Origin: Bacillus sp. FJAT-27264
GTDB taxonomy: Bacteria > Bacillota > Bacilli > Paenibacillales > Paenibacillaceae
Direction of reading: 5' to 3'
Assembly: GCF_001682855.1 (NCBI RefSeq)
Contig: NZ_MAQW01000001.1
Span: forward strand, 1,297,926 to 1,361,925
Length of the DNA stretch: 64,000 nucleotides
Shown: piece after piece, positions 16,576 to 25,249 of the stretch
Layout of the letters: each line of letters begins with the position of its first letter
Position numbering within the stretch: the stretch's first letter is position 1
Notes under the pieces: model-generated
What the model was told of the DNA's origin: nothing
Database searches by the model: none
What the model saw: the letters and a program-made list of their open reading frames with translations, nothing else
Translations under genes and position numbers: made by a program

Positions 16576-18798
16576 CTATGGATTGCTTTTGTCCTCACTC
16601 CCTCCATCTGGAGGCGGATCGGCTGCCTGATCTCCCCCTGGCTCGTTGAGTGGAGTTAATTTGAGGGTGATGAGCTTCTTGCCATTCTTCGTACTCTCTA
16701 CTTGCTCTGTTACATAACCTTCACCCTGTACAACGATTCCAACCTTGAGAAGACTGAGCACTTCCAGCGCATCGCGCAAGGACTGTCCCTTCAAGTCCGG
16801 AATGGTCGACGAATCGCCCTCCTGACTCAGCAGATAAATCCGCTGACCTGAAGCAAGCTTCGTTCCACCAGCAGGATACTGACTGACCACAGAAGCTCCT
16901 TGACCAACAGTCTCAAAATCATATCCACCGGCCAGCAGAAGTTCACGGGCCTCCTTCATCGTTTTCCCTTTAAGATCTGGAGCCGTGCGCAGAACCGGAG
17001 CCGCCGCTTTGGCCGGTTCTTTGCTGTTTTTATCATCTTTGGTGACATTCTTCGGCACACCCATGTATTGCAACGACTGGGACACAATCTCCTTGAACAC
17101 TGGTCCTGCCGCCGTTCCGCCACCTACCTCGACGTTCGGCTCGTCAATGATGACGATGACAGCAATTTTCGGATCATTCACAGGCGCATAACCAATAAAG
17201 GATACTAGTACTTTGGATTTCACATAGTCCTGGCCCTCAACCTTAATAGCCGTACCCGTCTTCCCTGCTACCCGGTAGCCTTCTATATAGGCATGGCGTC
17301 CAGTACCGATAGTCTGGTCAGCAACCACCTGTTCCAGATAACCCCCGGTCTCCCTAGCGCTTTCCTCCGAAATCACCTGCCGCACAACCTCTGGCTTGGT
17401 AACAGCCGTCTGTCCTGTATTCGGGTTGGTCACTTCCTTGACCACATGCGGAACCATCAGCTTGCCGCCGTTGGCAATAGCTGCAACTGCCGTTAACTGT
17501 TCGATCGGGGTTACCTGCACTTTACCATGACCATAAGCCAGTGTGGCAAATTCAACGGGGTATTGGGGTGATACTCTACCCGTAACTTCCCCCGGCAAAT
17601 CAATACCTGTCTTCTCTTTAAAACCAAAATCTTCAATATACTTTAAGAGTCTATCCTGTCCAAGCATTTCATAGCCCAGTTTGACAAAAGCTACGTTACT
17701 GGAGCGTTTTACACCCTCAAGGAACGAGATTTGTCCCCAGCCGGCTTTTTTGATATCATGCAGCGACTTGCTGTAGCCCTTGATCCGGATTGATCCGGAC
17801 ATGAATGTGTCGTCAGGCTTGAACAGCTTCTCTTGCACTGCCCCGGCCAGTGTAGCAATCTTGAACGTAGATCCAGGCTCATAAATGGATTGAATGGCAT
17901 GGTTTCTAAAAGCGCCTTGATCTTTAGTTTCCCAAAAAGCATTAGGGTTGAAGGTCGGCATATTCGCCATCCCCAAAATTTCCATTGTGTTCGGATCTGC
18001 CGCGATGACAGTCATGCTCTTTGGCTTATACTGGTTAACGGCCTTCTTCATCGCCTCTTCGATATAATACTGAATGGTACTATCAATCGTCAGCTTGAAA
18101 TTATTTCCATTGACCACTGGCTGATAGGATTCTTCCGCATTGGGCAGCTTGACTCCCTTGCCGTCACTCTTATAGAGTAACTGGCCATCCTTGCCTTTCA
18201 ACTGATCGTCAAAATACTTCTCGAAACCCATAACGGCATTGCCGTCACGGTCTGTATACCCGAGAATATGGGCTGCAAGGGTATTCTTAGGATAATATCT
18301 CTTCTGCTCCCGTACAAATCCGAGCCCCGTCTCCTGAATCTTATGCTCTGCTTTCAGCTTGTCTCGAAAAGCAACTACTTTCTCATAAAGATCCTGATTG
18401 ATTTTCCAGCCCTCGTTACGAATTTCGCGGTTCTTCAAAAAATTACCGTTCTCATCCTTGGCTTCAACCAGTTTCCGCAGCTCATTCTCCGGTTTCTTCA
18501 GCAGATCCTTAAGCCCGGCGATCACCTCATCGCCAATACCATTCTCGTTAATCACCTCAGGGTTCACAACAACAGTGTATGCTGGAACGTCGCTGGCCAG
18601 TGTACTTCCATTACGGTCGGTAATCACCCCGCGGGTCGCCTTGATTGTGGAGGTATGCGCCCACTGCTTTTGTGCCCGTTCCTGCCAGAAATCCCCGTTT
18701 AGCACCTGGATATAGAACACCCTTCCGACCAAAACAAGAAAAAAGAGGGTAATACACCCTCCTATAAACAGCGTGCGAAGTTTTATTCTTTTAATCAT
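16576..18798 (-). CDS. pbpB: Septal class B penicillin-binding protein PBP2B/FtsI
   Basis: PBP2B is the divisome transpeptidase that cross-links septal peptidoglycan. The 740-residue protein has an N-terminal membrane anchor (about 11-30), a large dimerisation domain, and a transpeptidase domain with STFK (310-313), SSN (366-368) and KTGT (513-516). Two PASTA domains follow (about 610-670 and 675-730), then an acidic, Pro-rich tail. Two PASTA repeats separate it from SpoVD, which has one. ATG at 18798 has GAGG six bases upstream. It lies between ftsL and spoVD. Confidence 0.95.
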   Translation of the reverse strand: MIKRIKLRTLFIGGCITLFFLVLVGRVFYIQVLNGDFWQERAQKQWAHTSTIKATRGVITDRNGSTLASDVPAYTVVVNPEVINENGIGDEVIAGLKDLLKKPENELRKLVEAKDENGNFLKNREIRNEGWKINQDLYEKVVAFRDKLKAEHKIQETGLGFVREQKRYYPKNTLAAHILGYTDRDGNAVMGFEKYFDDQLKGKDGQLLYKSDGKGVKLPNAEESYQPVVNGNNFKLTIDSTIQYYIEEAMKKAVNQYKPKSMTVIAADPNTMEILGMANMPTFNPNAFWETKDQGAFRNHAIQSIYEPGSTFKIATLAGAVQEKLFKPDDTFMSGSIRIKGYSKSLHDIKKAGWGQISFLEGVKRSSNVAFVKLGYEMLGQDRLLKYIEDFGFKEKTGIDLPGEVTGRVSPQYPVEFATLAYGHGKVQVTPIEQLTAVAAIANGGKLMVPHVVKEVTNPNTGQTAVTKPEVVRQVISEESARETGGYLEQVVADQTIGTGRHAYIEGYRVAGKTGTAIKVEGQDYVKSKVLVSFIGYAPVNDPKIAVIVIIDEPNVEVGGGTAAGPVFKEIVSQSLQYMGVPKNVTKDDKNSKEPAKAAAPVLRTAPDLKGKTMKEARELLLAGGYDFETVGQGASVVSQYPAGGTKLASGQRIYLLSQEGDSSTIPDLKGQSLRDALEVLSLLKVGIVVQGEGYVTEQVESTKNGKKLITLKLTPLNEPGGDQAADPPPDGGSEDKSNP

Positions 18799-18843
18799 AC
18801 ATAACCTCACAAACTCTATTATTGCGATCTTACCGACCGCTTA

Positions 18844-19236
18844 CTAGTTATCTCCGTCAGTAGATGTTCCTGATTTCGGAACAAATATCGTAGTATCCTC
18901 ATTGGGTGGGACAAATCCCAGTTCCTTGGCTTTTTGCGGGATCAACTGTTCCAGCGTCTGTTTCTCCATCTGGTATGTAGCGATCTGCTTCTTATCTCTG
19001 GCAATTTCAGCATCCAGCTTCTGCGCTTGCTTGTTCAAATCGTAAATATGAACGTAACGCCAAATCAGGGTGACGGCTACCAGGACAAATACACTTAGAG
19101 TCAGCATGTACAGCAGCTTCTCTTGCATGGGGAGCACCATTCGCCTGGTGACTACTTTTGTCTTCTCGCGGTATAGTGGGTTTTTTTCTTCTTTTCTTTT
19201 GGGCTGGACTGCCAAGTTGCCGCGGGTATAGGCCAT
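18844..19236 (-). CDS. ftsL: Cell division protein FtsL
   Basis: FtsL is a small bitopic divisome protein that pairs with DivIC by a coiled coil. The 130-residue product has a basic cytoplasmic tail (residues 1-38), one membrane segment (about 40-60) and an external heptad-rich helix (about 65-105). A short tail rich in P and T follows. Sequence identity in the family is low, so the call rests on topology and on the position between rsmH and pbpB. AAGGAG precedes the ATG. Confidence 0.9.
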   Translation of the reverse strand: MAYTRGNLAVQPKRKEEKNPLYREKTKVVTRRMVLPMQEKLLYMLTLSVFVLVAVTLIWRYVHIYDLNKQAQKLDAEIARDKKQIATYQMEKQTLEQLIPQKAKELGFVPPNEDTTIFVPKSGTSTDGDN

Positions 19237-19259
19237 CTCTGACTCTCCTTTATCGTAAT

Positions 19260-20213
19260 TTACAATTTCTCTGCAATACGCAGCTTCGCTGAACGGGCAC
19301 GAGAGTTAAGCTCAAGCTCTTCTTCGGAAGGCAAGCGTGGTTTGCGATTAATCAGCTTGAGCGAGCCTTCAGCACCGCATACACATAGCGGAAAATCAGG
19401 TGGGCATGTGCATTTGCTGACATAACTGCTCAGAATCTGCTTGCAAATCCGATCCTCCAACGAGTGGAAGGTGATGACGGATACTCTTCCTTCAGGCGCC
19501 AGGCAGCGAACCGCTCCGTGTAGCCCTTCTTCAAAAGCACCTAATTCATCATTTACAGCAATGCGCAAGGCCTGGAAGCTCCGTTTGGCAGGATGTCCGC
19601 CAGTTCTGCGCGCAGCCGCAGGGATTCCTTCCTTAATCAACTCTACTAATTCGCCAGTGTTTTCTATAGCCTTCTCGGCTCTCCGTGCTACAATGCGTCC
19701 GGCAATCCGTCGCGAGAATTTCTCTTCTCCATATTGAAAAAGCACGCGTGCAATCTCTTGTTCGGACCAGGTGTTCACAATATCCGCTGCAGTCAACATT
19801 CCCGACTGGTCCATCCGCATATCCAGCGGCGCATCGTGATTGTAGCTGAAGCCTCGTTCCCCTTCGTCGAACTGGGGCGATGAGACGCCAAGGTCGAAGA
19901 GAATCCCGTCGACCTGTGGAACTCCGTCTTTCTTCGGGACAAAAGGCACATCTCTAAGCACATATTCCAAATCACGGAAATTCGTCTTCACAAGAACAAC
20001 TTTGTCCCCGTATTCAGCCAGTTTATCCTTGGCGTTGTTCAGGGCCCAGTCATCTTGATCCAAGCAGATTAAACGGCCTTCTCCGCTAAGTTTGGAAGCG
20101 ATAAGTGAGCTGTGACCTGCCCCGCCGAGCGTGCAATCTACATAGATTCCGTCTTTTTTGATGTGCAGCCCTTCTGTCGCTTCTTCTTTAAGCACCGTGA
20201 TGTGATGAAACAA
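19260..20213 (-). CDS. rsmH: 16S rRNA (cytosine(1402)-N4)-methyltransferase RsmH (MraW)
   Basis: RsmH methylates N4 of C1402 in the ribosomal P site using S-adenosylmethionine. The 317-residue protein begins with the family sequence [10 protein letters not shown] and has the SAM-binding motif [10 protein letters not shown] at about 26-35. The conserved F-D-L-G-V-S-S-P-Q motif and the C-terminal [10 protein letters not shown] region are also present. The start is TTG at 20213, eight bases after GGAGG. It is the second gene of the dcw cluster, after mraZ. Confidence 0.97.
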   Translation of the reverse strand: MFHHITVLKEEATEGLHIKKDGIYVDCTLGGAGHSSLIASKLSGEGRLICLDQDDWALNNAKDKLAEYGDKVVLVKTNFRDLEYVLRDVPFVPKKDGVPQVDGILFDLGVSSPQFDEGERGFSYNHDAPLDMRMDQSGMLTAADIVNTWSEQEIARVLFQYGEEKFSRRIAGRIVARRAEKAIENTGELVELIKEGIPAAARRTGGHPAKRSFQALRIAVNDELGAFEEGLHGAVRCLAPEGRVSVITFHSLEDRICKQILSSYVSKCTCPPDFPLCVCGAEGSLKLINRKPRLPSEEELELNSRARSAKLRIAEKL

Positions 20214-20252
20214 GCTGCATCCCTCCAGGACAGTATTCGATATTTGTGTGGT

Positions 20253-20690
20253 TTATAGATCAAAGTTGAAATCGACCAATTTCTCGGCAATCTCGTTGAA
20301 TGATTCTTCTGACTGTTCGAAGTACTGTTCCCAAAGCTCCTTGTTCCAGATCTCCACCCGGTTAGAAACGCCTAGAATAACACAGTCCTTGTCCAGCTTG
20401 GCATACTGCCGTAAATTACCCGGCAAGTTTACCCTGCCCTGCTTGTCCCAGACACATTCTGTCGCTCCCGAGAAAAAAAAGCGGCTGAACGCGCGGGCAT
20501 CCGATTTCATCAACGATAGGGTTTTGAGCTTTTGCTCCATGATGCCCCATTCTTCCATAGGATAAACAAAAAGGCAGGAGTCAAGTCCGCGGGTCGCCAC
20601 GAAGGAAGTTCCGAGCATTTCACGGAACTTGGCCGGAATAATAATTCGGCCTTTCTCATCGATACTATGCTGGTATTCACCCATGAACAT
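20253..20690 (-). CDS. mraZ: Transcriptional regulator MraZ
   Basis: MraZ is an AbrB-fold DNA-binding protein that controls the dcw cluster by binding repeats upstream of its own gene. The 145-residue product contains two SpoVT-AbrB-type halves. The first starts [15 protein letters not shown] and the second contains [12 protein letters not shown]. The start at 20690 reproduces the invariant family N-terminus; the longer frame to 20714 is not conserved. The upstream repeats support autoregulation. Confidence 0.97.
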   Translation of the reverse strand: MFMGEYQHSIDEKGRIIIPAKFREMLGTSFVATRGLDSCLFVYPMEEWGIMEQKLKTLSLMKSDARAFSRFFFSGATECVWDKQGRVNLPGNLRQYAKLDKDCVILGVSNRVEIWNKELWEQYFEQSEESFNEIAEKLVDFNFDL

Positions 20691-20691
20691 A

Positions 20692-20754
20692 GTTTTCCCA
20701 CTCCCGCTCCCCAAATCCCCACTTTACCCCACTTTTCACCACCTAAGCATAATA
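20692..20754 (-). promoter_or_regulatory. mraZ promoter region with MraZ-type operator repeats
   Basis: On the minus strand three tandem 10-bp units, each GTGG(G/T)G followed by four A/T-rich bases, occupy 20742-20713. A fourth unit, GTGGGAAAAC, lies at 20701-20692. TGGG repeats at about 10-bp spacing are the known MraZ operator. A -10-like TATTAT lies at 20749-20754; the -35 is poor (TTTTTG at 17 bp). The repeats would sit at or just after the transcription start. Confidence 0.75.
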
Positions 20755-20911
20755 GATTCGCCGTTAAAAATCAAAAACCTTTTTCCAGACCAAGGTAATT
20801 GTTTCCTAATTGTAAAATCACATCTAAGCGCCTATACATATGGTTCCAAGGTCCTGTTCGACACCTGTTTACCCCTGTACAAATTACCAGAAACACGCAA
20901 GAAACCGCCCG

Positions 20912-20932
20912 GCCGGAATGTGCTTCCGGCAG
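20912..20932 (-). terminator. Possible terminator after bshC
   Basis: Minus-strand hairpin GCCGGAA(GCAC)TTCCGGC about 35 bp past the bshC stop, followed at a distance by TTTCTTG. The T run is weak, so partial read-through into the dcw cluster is possible. Confidence 0.4.
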
Positions 20933-20964
20933 AACGGCTTCTGCATCGTATCCACTATGCAAAG

Positions 20965-22596
20965 TTACATATATATCATGCGGTGGTTACCGCTGTAATC
21001 AGCAGGAACAGCCATTAGATTATCAAGCCAATCTGGTCCATACCGGTTCAAGTAATACATTATGTTGTAGACTCTTTCCTGCAGCTTTCCTTGCGGCATT
21101 AGGGACAGCTCAATCCGTTCCCACTGTCGCAGCGCCGCTTCATTCTGCTTCTCGACAGCATCCTGCGCTTTGGCCTGCAGGAACGAAATCTGATCCAGGA
21201 TCTTGTCCTTATTATTGCTTCCCAGCTTGAGCAGTCCGGCCTGTATGGTTCCGAGCTGTTCAATCAAAGGCTCATAGAGCGCATTGAATGCTGCTTTCGT
21301 TTCTTCAAAACGGGCTCCCAAACGAAGCTCGTCTTGCGCAGTCAGCCATTCCTGTCTCTTACCGTCCAGTCCCTGATGCACATCAGGGAATCCGATTCCG
21401 TACTTGTCCATATGCTTTTGAAGCGTGCCCTCCACCAAGGTGAAAGACATCCGCGGAATAATCAGCGGCATTGCTCCGCCCACCGTCTTGAAAGCCTGAT
21501 GCGGGATCGCCCAGTAAGCAATCTCTCCTTGACCAAGCACTGTAGCCAAGGTAGGCAAGAGGTAGTCCTGCATCAACGGGCGGGTCAGCACATTGTTGCT
21601 GAAACGCTCTGGGTGAGTATACAGAATATCCAGAAGTGCTTCCTTTGAAAAAGATATAGTTCCTTTACGGTCCGTAAAGAAACCATCCTTCTTGTGCAGC
21701 AGCAAGCGTGTGCCTTCATGAATATAGAACAGATTGGCACTGCCTTCTGCGACATCAGCCTGAAGCTGGTACCCGCTATCACGAATAACCGCAGCTGCGT
21801 TTAGATAGGCTGTCTCCAGTTCTTCATTCTCCCGGATCAGCGTTTCAAAAAACGGCTGCTCCAACTTGCGTAGACAGGGATCAGCAGAATCAAGCAGAAT
21901 CAGACCAAATTTGCCAAACAAATTCCCCATCAACTTGGCGAAAAGGTCTGTCATATTATTGGAAGCTGAAGATGCTTCACGAATAAATTCCATAATCCCT
22001 GGTTTGAACTCACTGTCCTGCAGCAGTTCATCCAGTTGAGCTACGACTTGCTGCCAGCTTTCGTCCTCAACCTTAATATCACTGACCGATGAACGGACAT
22101 CTCCGGTTTTCTCAATCTTGATCTTGCTGATTTCTCCGTTTCGATTCAACACATAGGTATGATTGACCTCATCCCAGTCATGATCTTCCCCGGCAATCCA
22201 AAATAATGGAACAACAGGTCTGCCTAATTGCTCCCCGGCCTCTTTTGCCGCTATTATGGTTGTCATTGCCTTATATATCACAAGCAGCGGACCCGTGAAC
22301 AACCCACTTTGCTGACCGCCGGAAATTACCAGTGTCCCCGGCTGCTCCAATAGTGCAAGCGAAGACTTTACCGCCTCATGTGGATTGTGTGCTTCATTAT
22401 AACTCCGCAGGCAAGCTGCCACCTGCGCCCGGTCAGCACGCAAGGCCTCGCGGCTATCTAGCCATTCCGCCCGCAATGCTCTGCTGCCTTCATTACGGAA
22501 GTCACCACCGTATAAATGTTCTACCGTCTCATAACGGTTCATATAGTCCCTGGCAAGCGCAGATCCGCCCGCAAGCGGCTCCGTTACAACCTTCAT
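20965..22596 (-). CDS. bshC: Bacillithiol biosynthesis cysteine-adding enzyme BshC
   Basis: BshC is assigned to the last step of bacillithiol synthesis, adding cysteine to glucosaminyl-malate; bacillithiol is the main low-molecular-weight thiol of many Bacillota. The 543-residue length fits the family. Recognisable stretches include S-G-G-Q-Q-S-G-L-F-T-G-P, W-I-A-G-E-D-H-D-W-D-E-V-N-H and a long C-terminal coiled-coil segment (about 430-500). ATG at 22596 is preceded by AGGAGG. It lies just upstream of mraZ, as in B. subtilis. A good sigma-A promoter lies upstream. Confidence 0.94.
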   Translation of the reverse strand: MKVVTEPLAGGSALARDYMNRYETVEHLYGGDFRNEGSRALRAEWLDSREALRADRAQVAACLRSYNEAHNPHEAVKSSLALLEQPGTLVISGGQQSGLFTGPLLVIYKAMTTIIAAKEAGEQLGRPVVPLFWIAGEDHDWDEVNHTYVLNRNGEISKIKIEKTGDVRSSVSDIKVEDESWQQVVAQLDELLQDSEFKPGIMEFIREASSASNNMTDLFAKLMGNLFGKFGLILLDSADPCLRKLEQPFFETLIRENEELETAYLNAAAVIRDSGYQLQADVAEGSANLFYIHEGTRLLLHKKDGFFTDRKGTISFSKEALLDILYTHPERFSNNVLTRPLMQDYLLPTLATVLGQGEIAYWAIPHQAFKTVGGAMPLIIPRMSFTLVEGTLQKHMDKYGIGFPDVHQGLDGKRQEWLTAQDELRLGARFEETKAAFNALYEPLIEQLGTIQAGLLKLGSNNKDKILDQISFLQAKAQDAVEKQNEAALRQWERIELSLMPQGKLQERVYNIMYYLNRYGPDWLDNLMAVPADYSGNHRMIYM

Positions 22597-22664
22597 TGCT
22601 GTAGCCTCCTGTCTGCTATCTCTGCTATATATAAATTAAATTACAGAGTGATAAACCCTATCTG

Positions 22665-22693
22665 ATTGTATCCAAAGGAGGGGGATTCGTCAA
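22665..22693 (-). promoter_or_regulatory. bshC promoter
   Basis: Minus-strand TTGACG (22688-22693), a 17-bp spacer and TACAAT (22665-22670): a near-consensus sigma-A promoter about 70 bp before the bshC start. Confidence 0.75.
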
Positions 22694-22724
22694 AGAATCA
22701 CTTATCTTAAATTTTAATCACCAT

Positions 22725-22794
22725 AAAAATGCACCCCTTAGAATTTCATCGGACAACCCAAGGGGTCCATCCAATGTCTATTCTAAGGGGTGCA
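22725..22794 (-). terminator. Large branched terminator of the oligopeptide transporter operon
   Basis: Perfect 15-bp arms (22730-22744 and 22780-22794; core CCCCTTAGAAT) enclose a second small hairpin, GGAC...GTCC. On the minus strand the stem is followed by TTTTT (22725-22729). It begins about 50 bp past the oppF stop and separates the operon from bshC. Confidence 0.85.
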
Positions 22795-22843
22795 CTTCAA
22801 AATCCTCATCATCTTATGAAGTTGATTTTGAATTCATTTAATA

Positions 22844-23764
22844 TTAAGCAAACGCCTTGGACACAAAATGTCCTTTGGATACTTCAACCAATTGCGAAGC
22901 TTCCTCTGAGTCCTTCTGACCTTGCGTATAAATCGGCGATTTCAATTCATCATGGAAATGAATCCGCTTCTTGCTCGCCTCAACCTCTGGGTCCGGCTCT
23001 GGGATTGCAGATAGCAATGACTTGGTGTATGGGTGTATCGGATTGGAATAAAGCTCTTCACTTTCTGCAAGCTCTACCATTTTCCCCAGATACATTACAG
23101 CTACTCTGTCACTGATATGCTTAACCATAGAGAGATCATGGGCAATGAAGAGGTATGTCAGTCCAATGCGATCCTGAAGTTCTTTAAGAAGGTTGACAAC
23201 CTGCGCCTGAATAGACACGTCCAGTGCAGAAATAGGCTCGTCGCAAACAATAAATTTCGGATTAACGGCAAGCGCTCGAGCAATACCGATCCGTTGTCGT
23301 TGTCCACCGGAGAATTCATGAGCATACCGAGTGGCATGGTCATGATTCAGACCAACCATATCTAATAATTCTTCGATGCGTTTCTTGCGCTCGCTACTAC
23401 TTCCAGCCATTCCGTGGATGTCCAACGCCTCGCCAATAATATCGGAAACAGTGAATCGCGGATTTAGAGATGCGTATGGATCCTGAAAGATCATCTGCAT
23501 ATCCCGACGGAAAGCCTTCATTTTTCTTGAGGATAATTTATAGATGTCAGTTCCGTTATATTTCACGCTTCCGGCAGTAGGCTCATACAAACGAAGAACC
23601 GTACGTCCTGCTGTGGTTTTACCACAACCAGACTCACCTACCATACCTAGCGTTTCTCCCTCACGGATATTAAAGCTAACGTTATCAACTGCCTTAAGTA
23701 CTTTACCTTTACCTACATTAAAATATTTTTTAAGGCCTTCTACTTCAATTAAGTTTTTACTCAT
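22844..23764 (-). CDS. Oligopeptide/dipeptide ABC transporter ATP-binding protein (OppF/DppF type)
   Basis: This is a cytoplasmic ATPase subunit of a peptide importer. The 306-residue protein has Walker A GESGCGKT at 43-50, the Q-loop Q-D-P-Y-A-S-L-N-P near 94-102, the signature FSGGQ at 151-155 and Walker B F-I-V-C-D-E-P ending in the D-loop S-A-L-D at 171-182. A C-terminal oligopeptide-transporter extension ([12 protein letters not shown]) follows. The extension and the motif order fit the F subunit. ATG at 23764 is preceded by AAGGAGG. The usual partner ATPase (D subunit) is not present; the next gene upstream is the permease C across a 535-bp gap. Confidence 0.92.
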   Translation of the reverse strand: MSKNLIEVEGLKKYFNVGKGKVLKAVDNVSFNIREGETLGMVGESGCGKTTAGRTVLRLYEPTAGSVKYNGTDIYKLSSRKMKAFRRDMQMIFQDPYASLNPRFTVSDIIGEALDIHGMAGSSSERKKRIEELLDMVGLNHDHATRYAHEFSGGQRQRIGIARALAVNPKFIVCDEPISALDVSIQAQVVNLLKELQDRIGLTYLFIAHDLSMVKHISDRVAVMYLGKMVELAESEELYSNPIHPYTKSLLSAIPEPDPEVEASKKRIHFHDELKSPIYTQGQKDSEEASQLVEVSKGHFVSKAFA

Positions 23765-24299
23765 AAGAACCGCACCTCCTTGGCCATCAAATGCAGATTT
23801 CCAGCAATGCACCAAATGCATATACTGAATCCTGTGACACCGGAATCGAACCATTCACATGTATGCACCTTATCACTGTAAGCTACAGTGAACACATAGC
23901 CGATCGGTGATTAAAAGAATAAGGCACTATGTCGCTAAATAAAACAGCAACTTTCCCTGTCAACTTGCTATAACACTACTCGTCTTTAATCAGCACTCAG
24001 GACACAAAATAACACGACAGTAACCAACAACTATCGCATACCCGGAAGAATTGTGAGAATGTTGATTACAACGGATACCTGTATCATTTATATCAACCAG
24101 GTTCAGCACTCCAATACCTTATGGTAAACTCAAATGCTGATCATGCTTGATATTTGGTCAGAACTTTGACAACCGTTTTGAATGTCAATGTTTTGACCCT
24201 TCTGAATCTTTTTAAGTTAACGAGAAGATCAGAGGAAATCATGATTTAAACAGTTGCGCTGAGAAACACTAAACTAGTAAAATTGATTTCCCCAAATCC
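23765..24299. other. 535-bp gap inside the oligopeptide transporter operon
   Basis: No open frame here resembles an ABC ATPase, although the D subunit gene is normally found at this position. What can be seen: a perfect 8-3-8 inverted repeat, TCACTGTA-AGC-TACAGTGA (23873-23891); a promoter-like TTGACA (23958-23963), 16 bp, TATTTA (23936-23941) on the minus strand, suited to oppF; and inverted TTGACA/TGTCAA arms (24166-24188). The stretch may be what remains after deletion of the D gene, but no coding trace is recognisable. Confidence 0.6.
23936..23963 (-). promoter_or_regulatory. Candidate promoter for the ATPase gene oppF
   Basis: TTGACA (23958-23963), 16-bp spacer, TATTTA (23936-23941) on the minus strand, about 170 bp before the oppF start. 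The -35 is consensus and the -10 moderate. Confidence 0.5.
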
Positions 24300-25247
24300 T
24301 TATTTTTTCAATTTAGGATCCAATGCATCCCGAAGACCATCGCCTAGAATGTTAAAGGCAAGCATAGTCACACTAATCGCAGCTGCAGGGAAGATCATGC
24401 GCCAAGGATAAGTCATCCAACCTGTTCTGGCATCGTTAACCATAGAACCGAGTGATGAAACTGGTGCTTGAACACCTAAACCGAGGAAACTTAAAAAGGC
24501 TTCTGCAAAAATCGCACTTGGAACAGAAAGCGTAATGGTTACAATAATCGGACCCACTGCATTCGGTAACAAATGACGGAACAATAGACGACCAGAGCCT
24601 GCACCCATTGAACGCGAAGCAAGAACAAATTCACGGTTTTTGAGTTGCATGATCTCGCCCCGAACAATCCATGACATATTAATCCAGCCTGTAATTGTTA
24701 GCGCCAAAATAATTGTACCTAAGCTAGGTTCTAAAACAACCAGCAATAGAATTGTAACAAGCAGGTAGGGAATAGAATAAAGGATTTCCGAGAATTTATT
24801 CATGATCTCATCTACACGCCCGCCAAAATAACCCATGATTCCACCGTATATAACACCGATGAACAAGTCAATCATGGCTGCTGCCAATCCAACGATAAGT
24901 GAAATACGTGCGCCCATCCAAGTCCGTACCCACATATCCCGTCCTAAATCATCGGTTCCAAACCAGTGCTCTGACGAAGGAGGCTGATTAGTGCTCAGCA
25001 AATCATTTGAGTAATAATTGTATTTCGAAATAAATGGACCAACAATCGCTGCGATTATTATGATGAACATCGCAACTAAAGCTGTCATGGCCATTTTATT
25101 TTTACGCAAACGATACATAGAGTCTTTCCAAGCGGAAATACTTTCACGTTCTATTGTTTCGGCAACCTTCTTATCTGTACTAATTTGTACAAAATCCTCC
25201 GGTTTAAGTTGTGTGCTCTGCGATGATAATGTTTGATTTACAGACAA
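24300..25247 (-). CDS. Oligopeptide ABC transporter permease, OppC/DppC type
   Basis: Inner-membrane permease subunit of a peptide importer. The 315-residue protein has a long cytoplasmic N-terminus (about 50 residues), then about six membrane segments. The binding-protein-dependent transport motif (EAA-like loop) is in R-S-M-G-A-G-S-G-R-L-L-F-R-H-L-L-P-N, and the N-terminal G-T-D-D-L-G-R-D motif typical of OppC/DppC is present. The start is TTG at 25247, seven bases after GGAGG. It begins directly after the stop of the OppB-type gene. Confidence 0.93.
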   Translation of the reverse strand: MSVNQTLSSQSTQLKPEDFVQISTDKKVAETIERESISAWKDSMYRLRKNKMAMTALVAMFIIIIAAIVGPFISKYNYYSNDLLSTNQPPSSEHWFGTDDLGRDMWVRTWMGARISLIVGLAAAMIDLFIGVIYGGIMGYFGGRVDEIMNKFSEILYSIPYLLVTILLLVVLEPSLGTIILALTITGWINMSWIVRGEIMQLKNREFVLASRSMGAGSGRLLFRHLLPNAVGPIIVTITLSVPSAIFAEAFLSFLGLGVQAPVSSLGSMVNDARTGWMTYPWRMIFPAAAISVTMLAFNILGDGLRDALDPKLKK

Positions 25248-25249
25248 AA

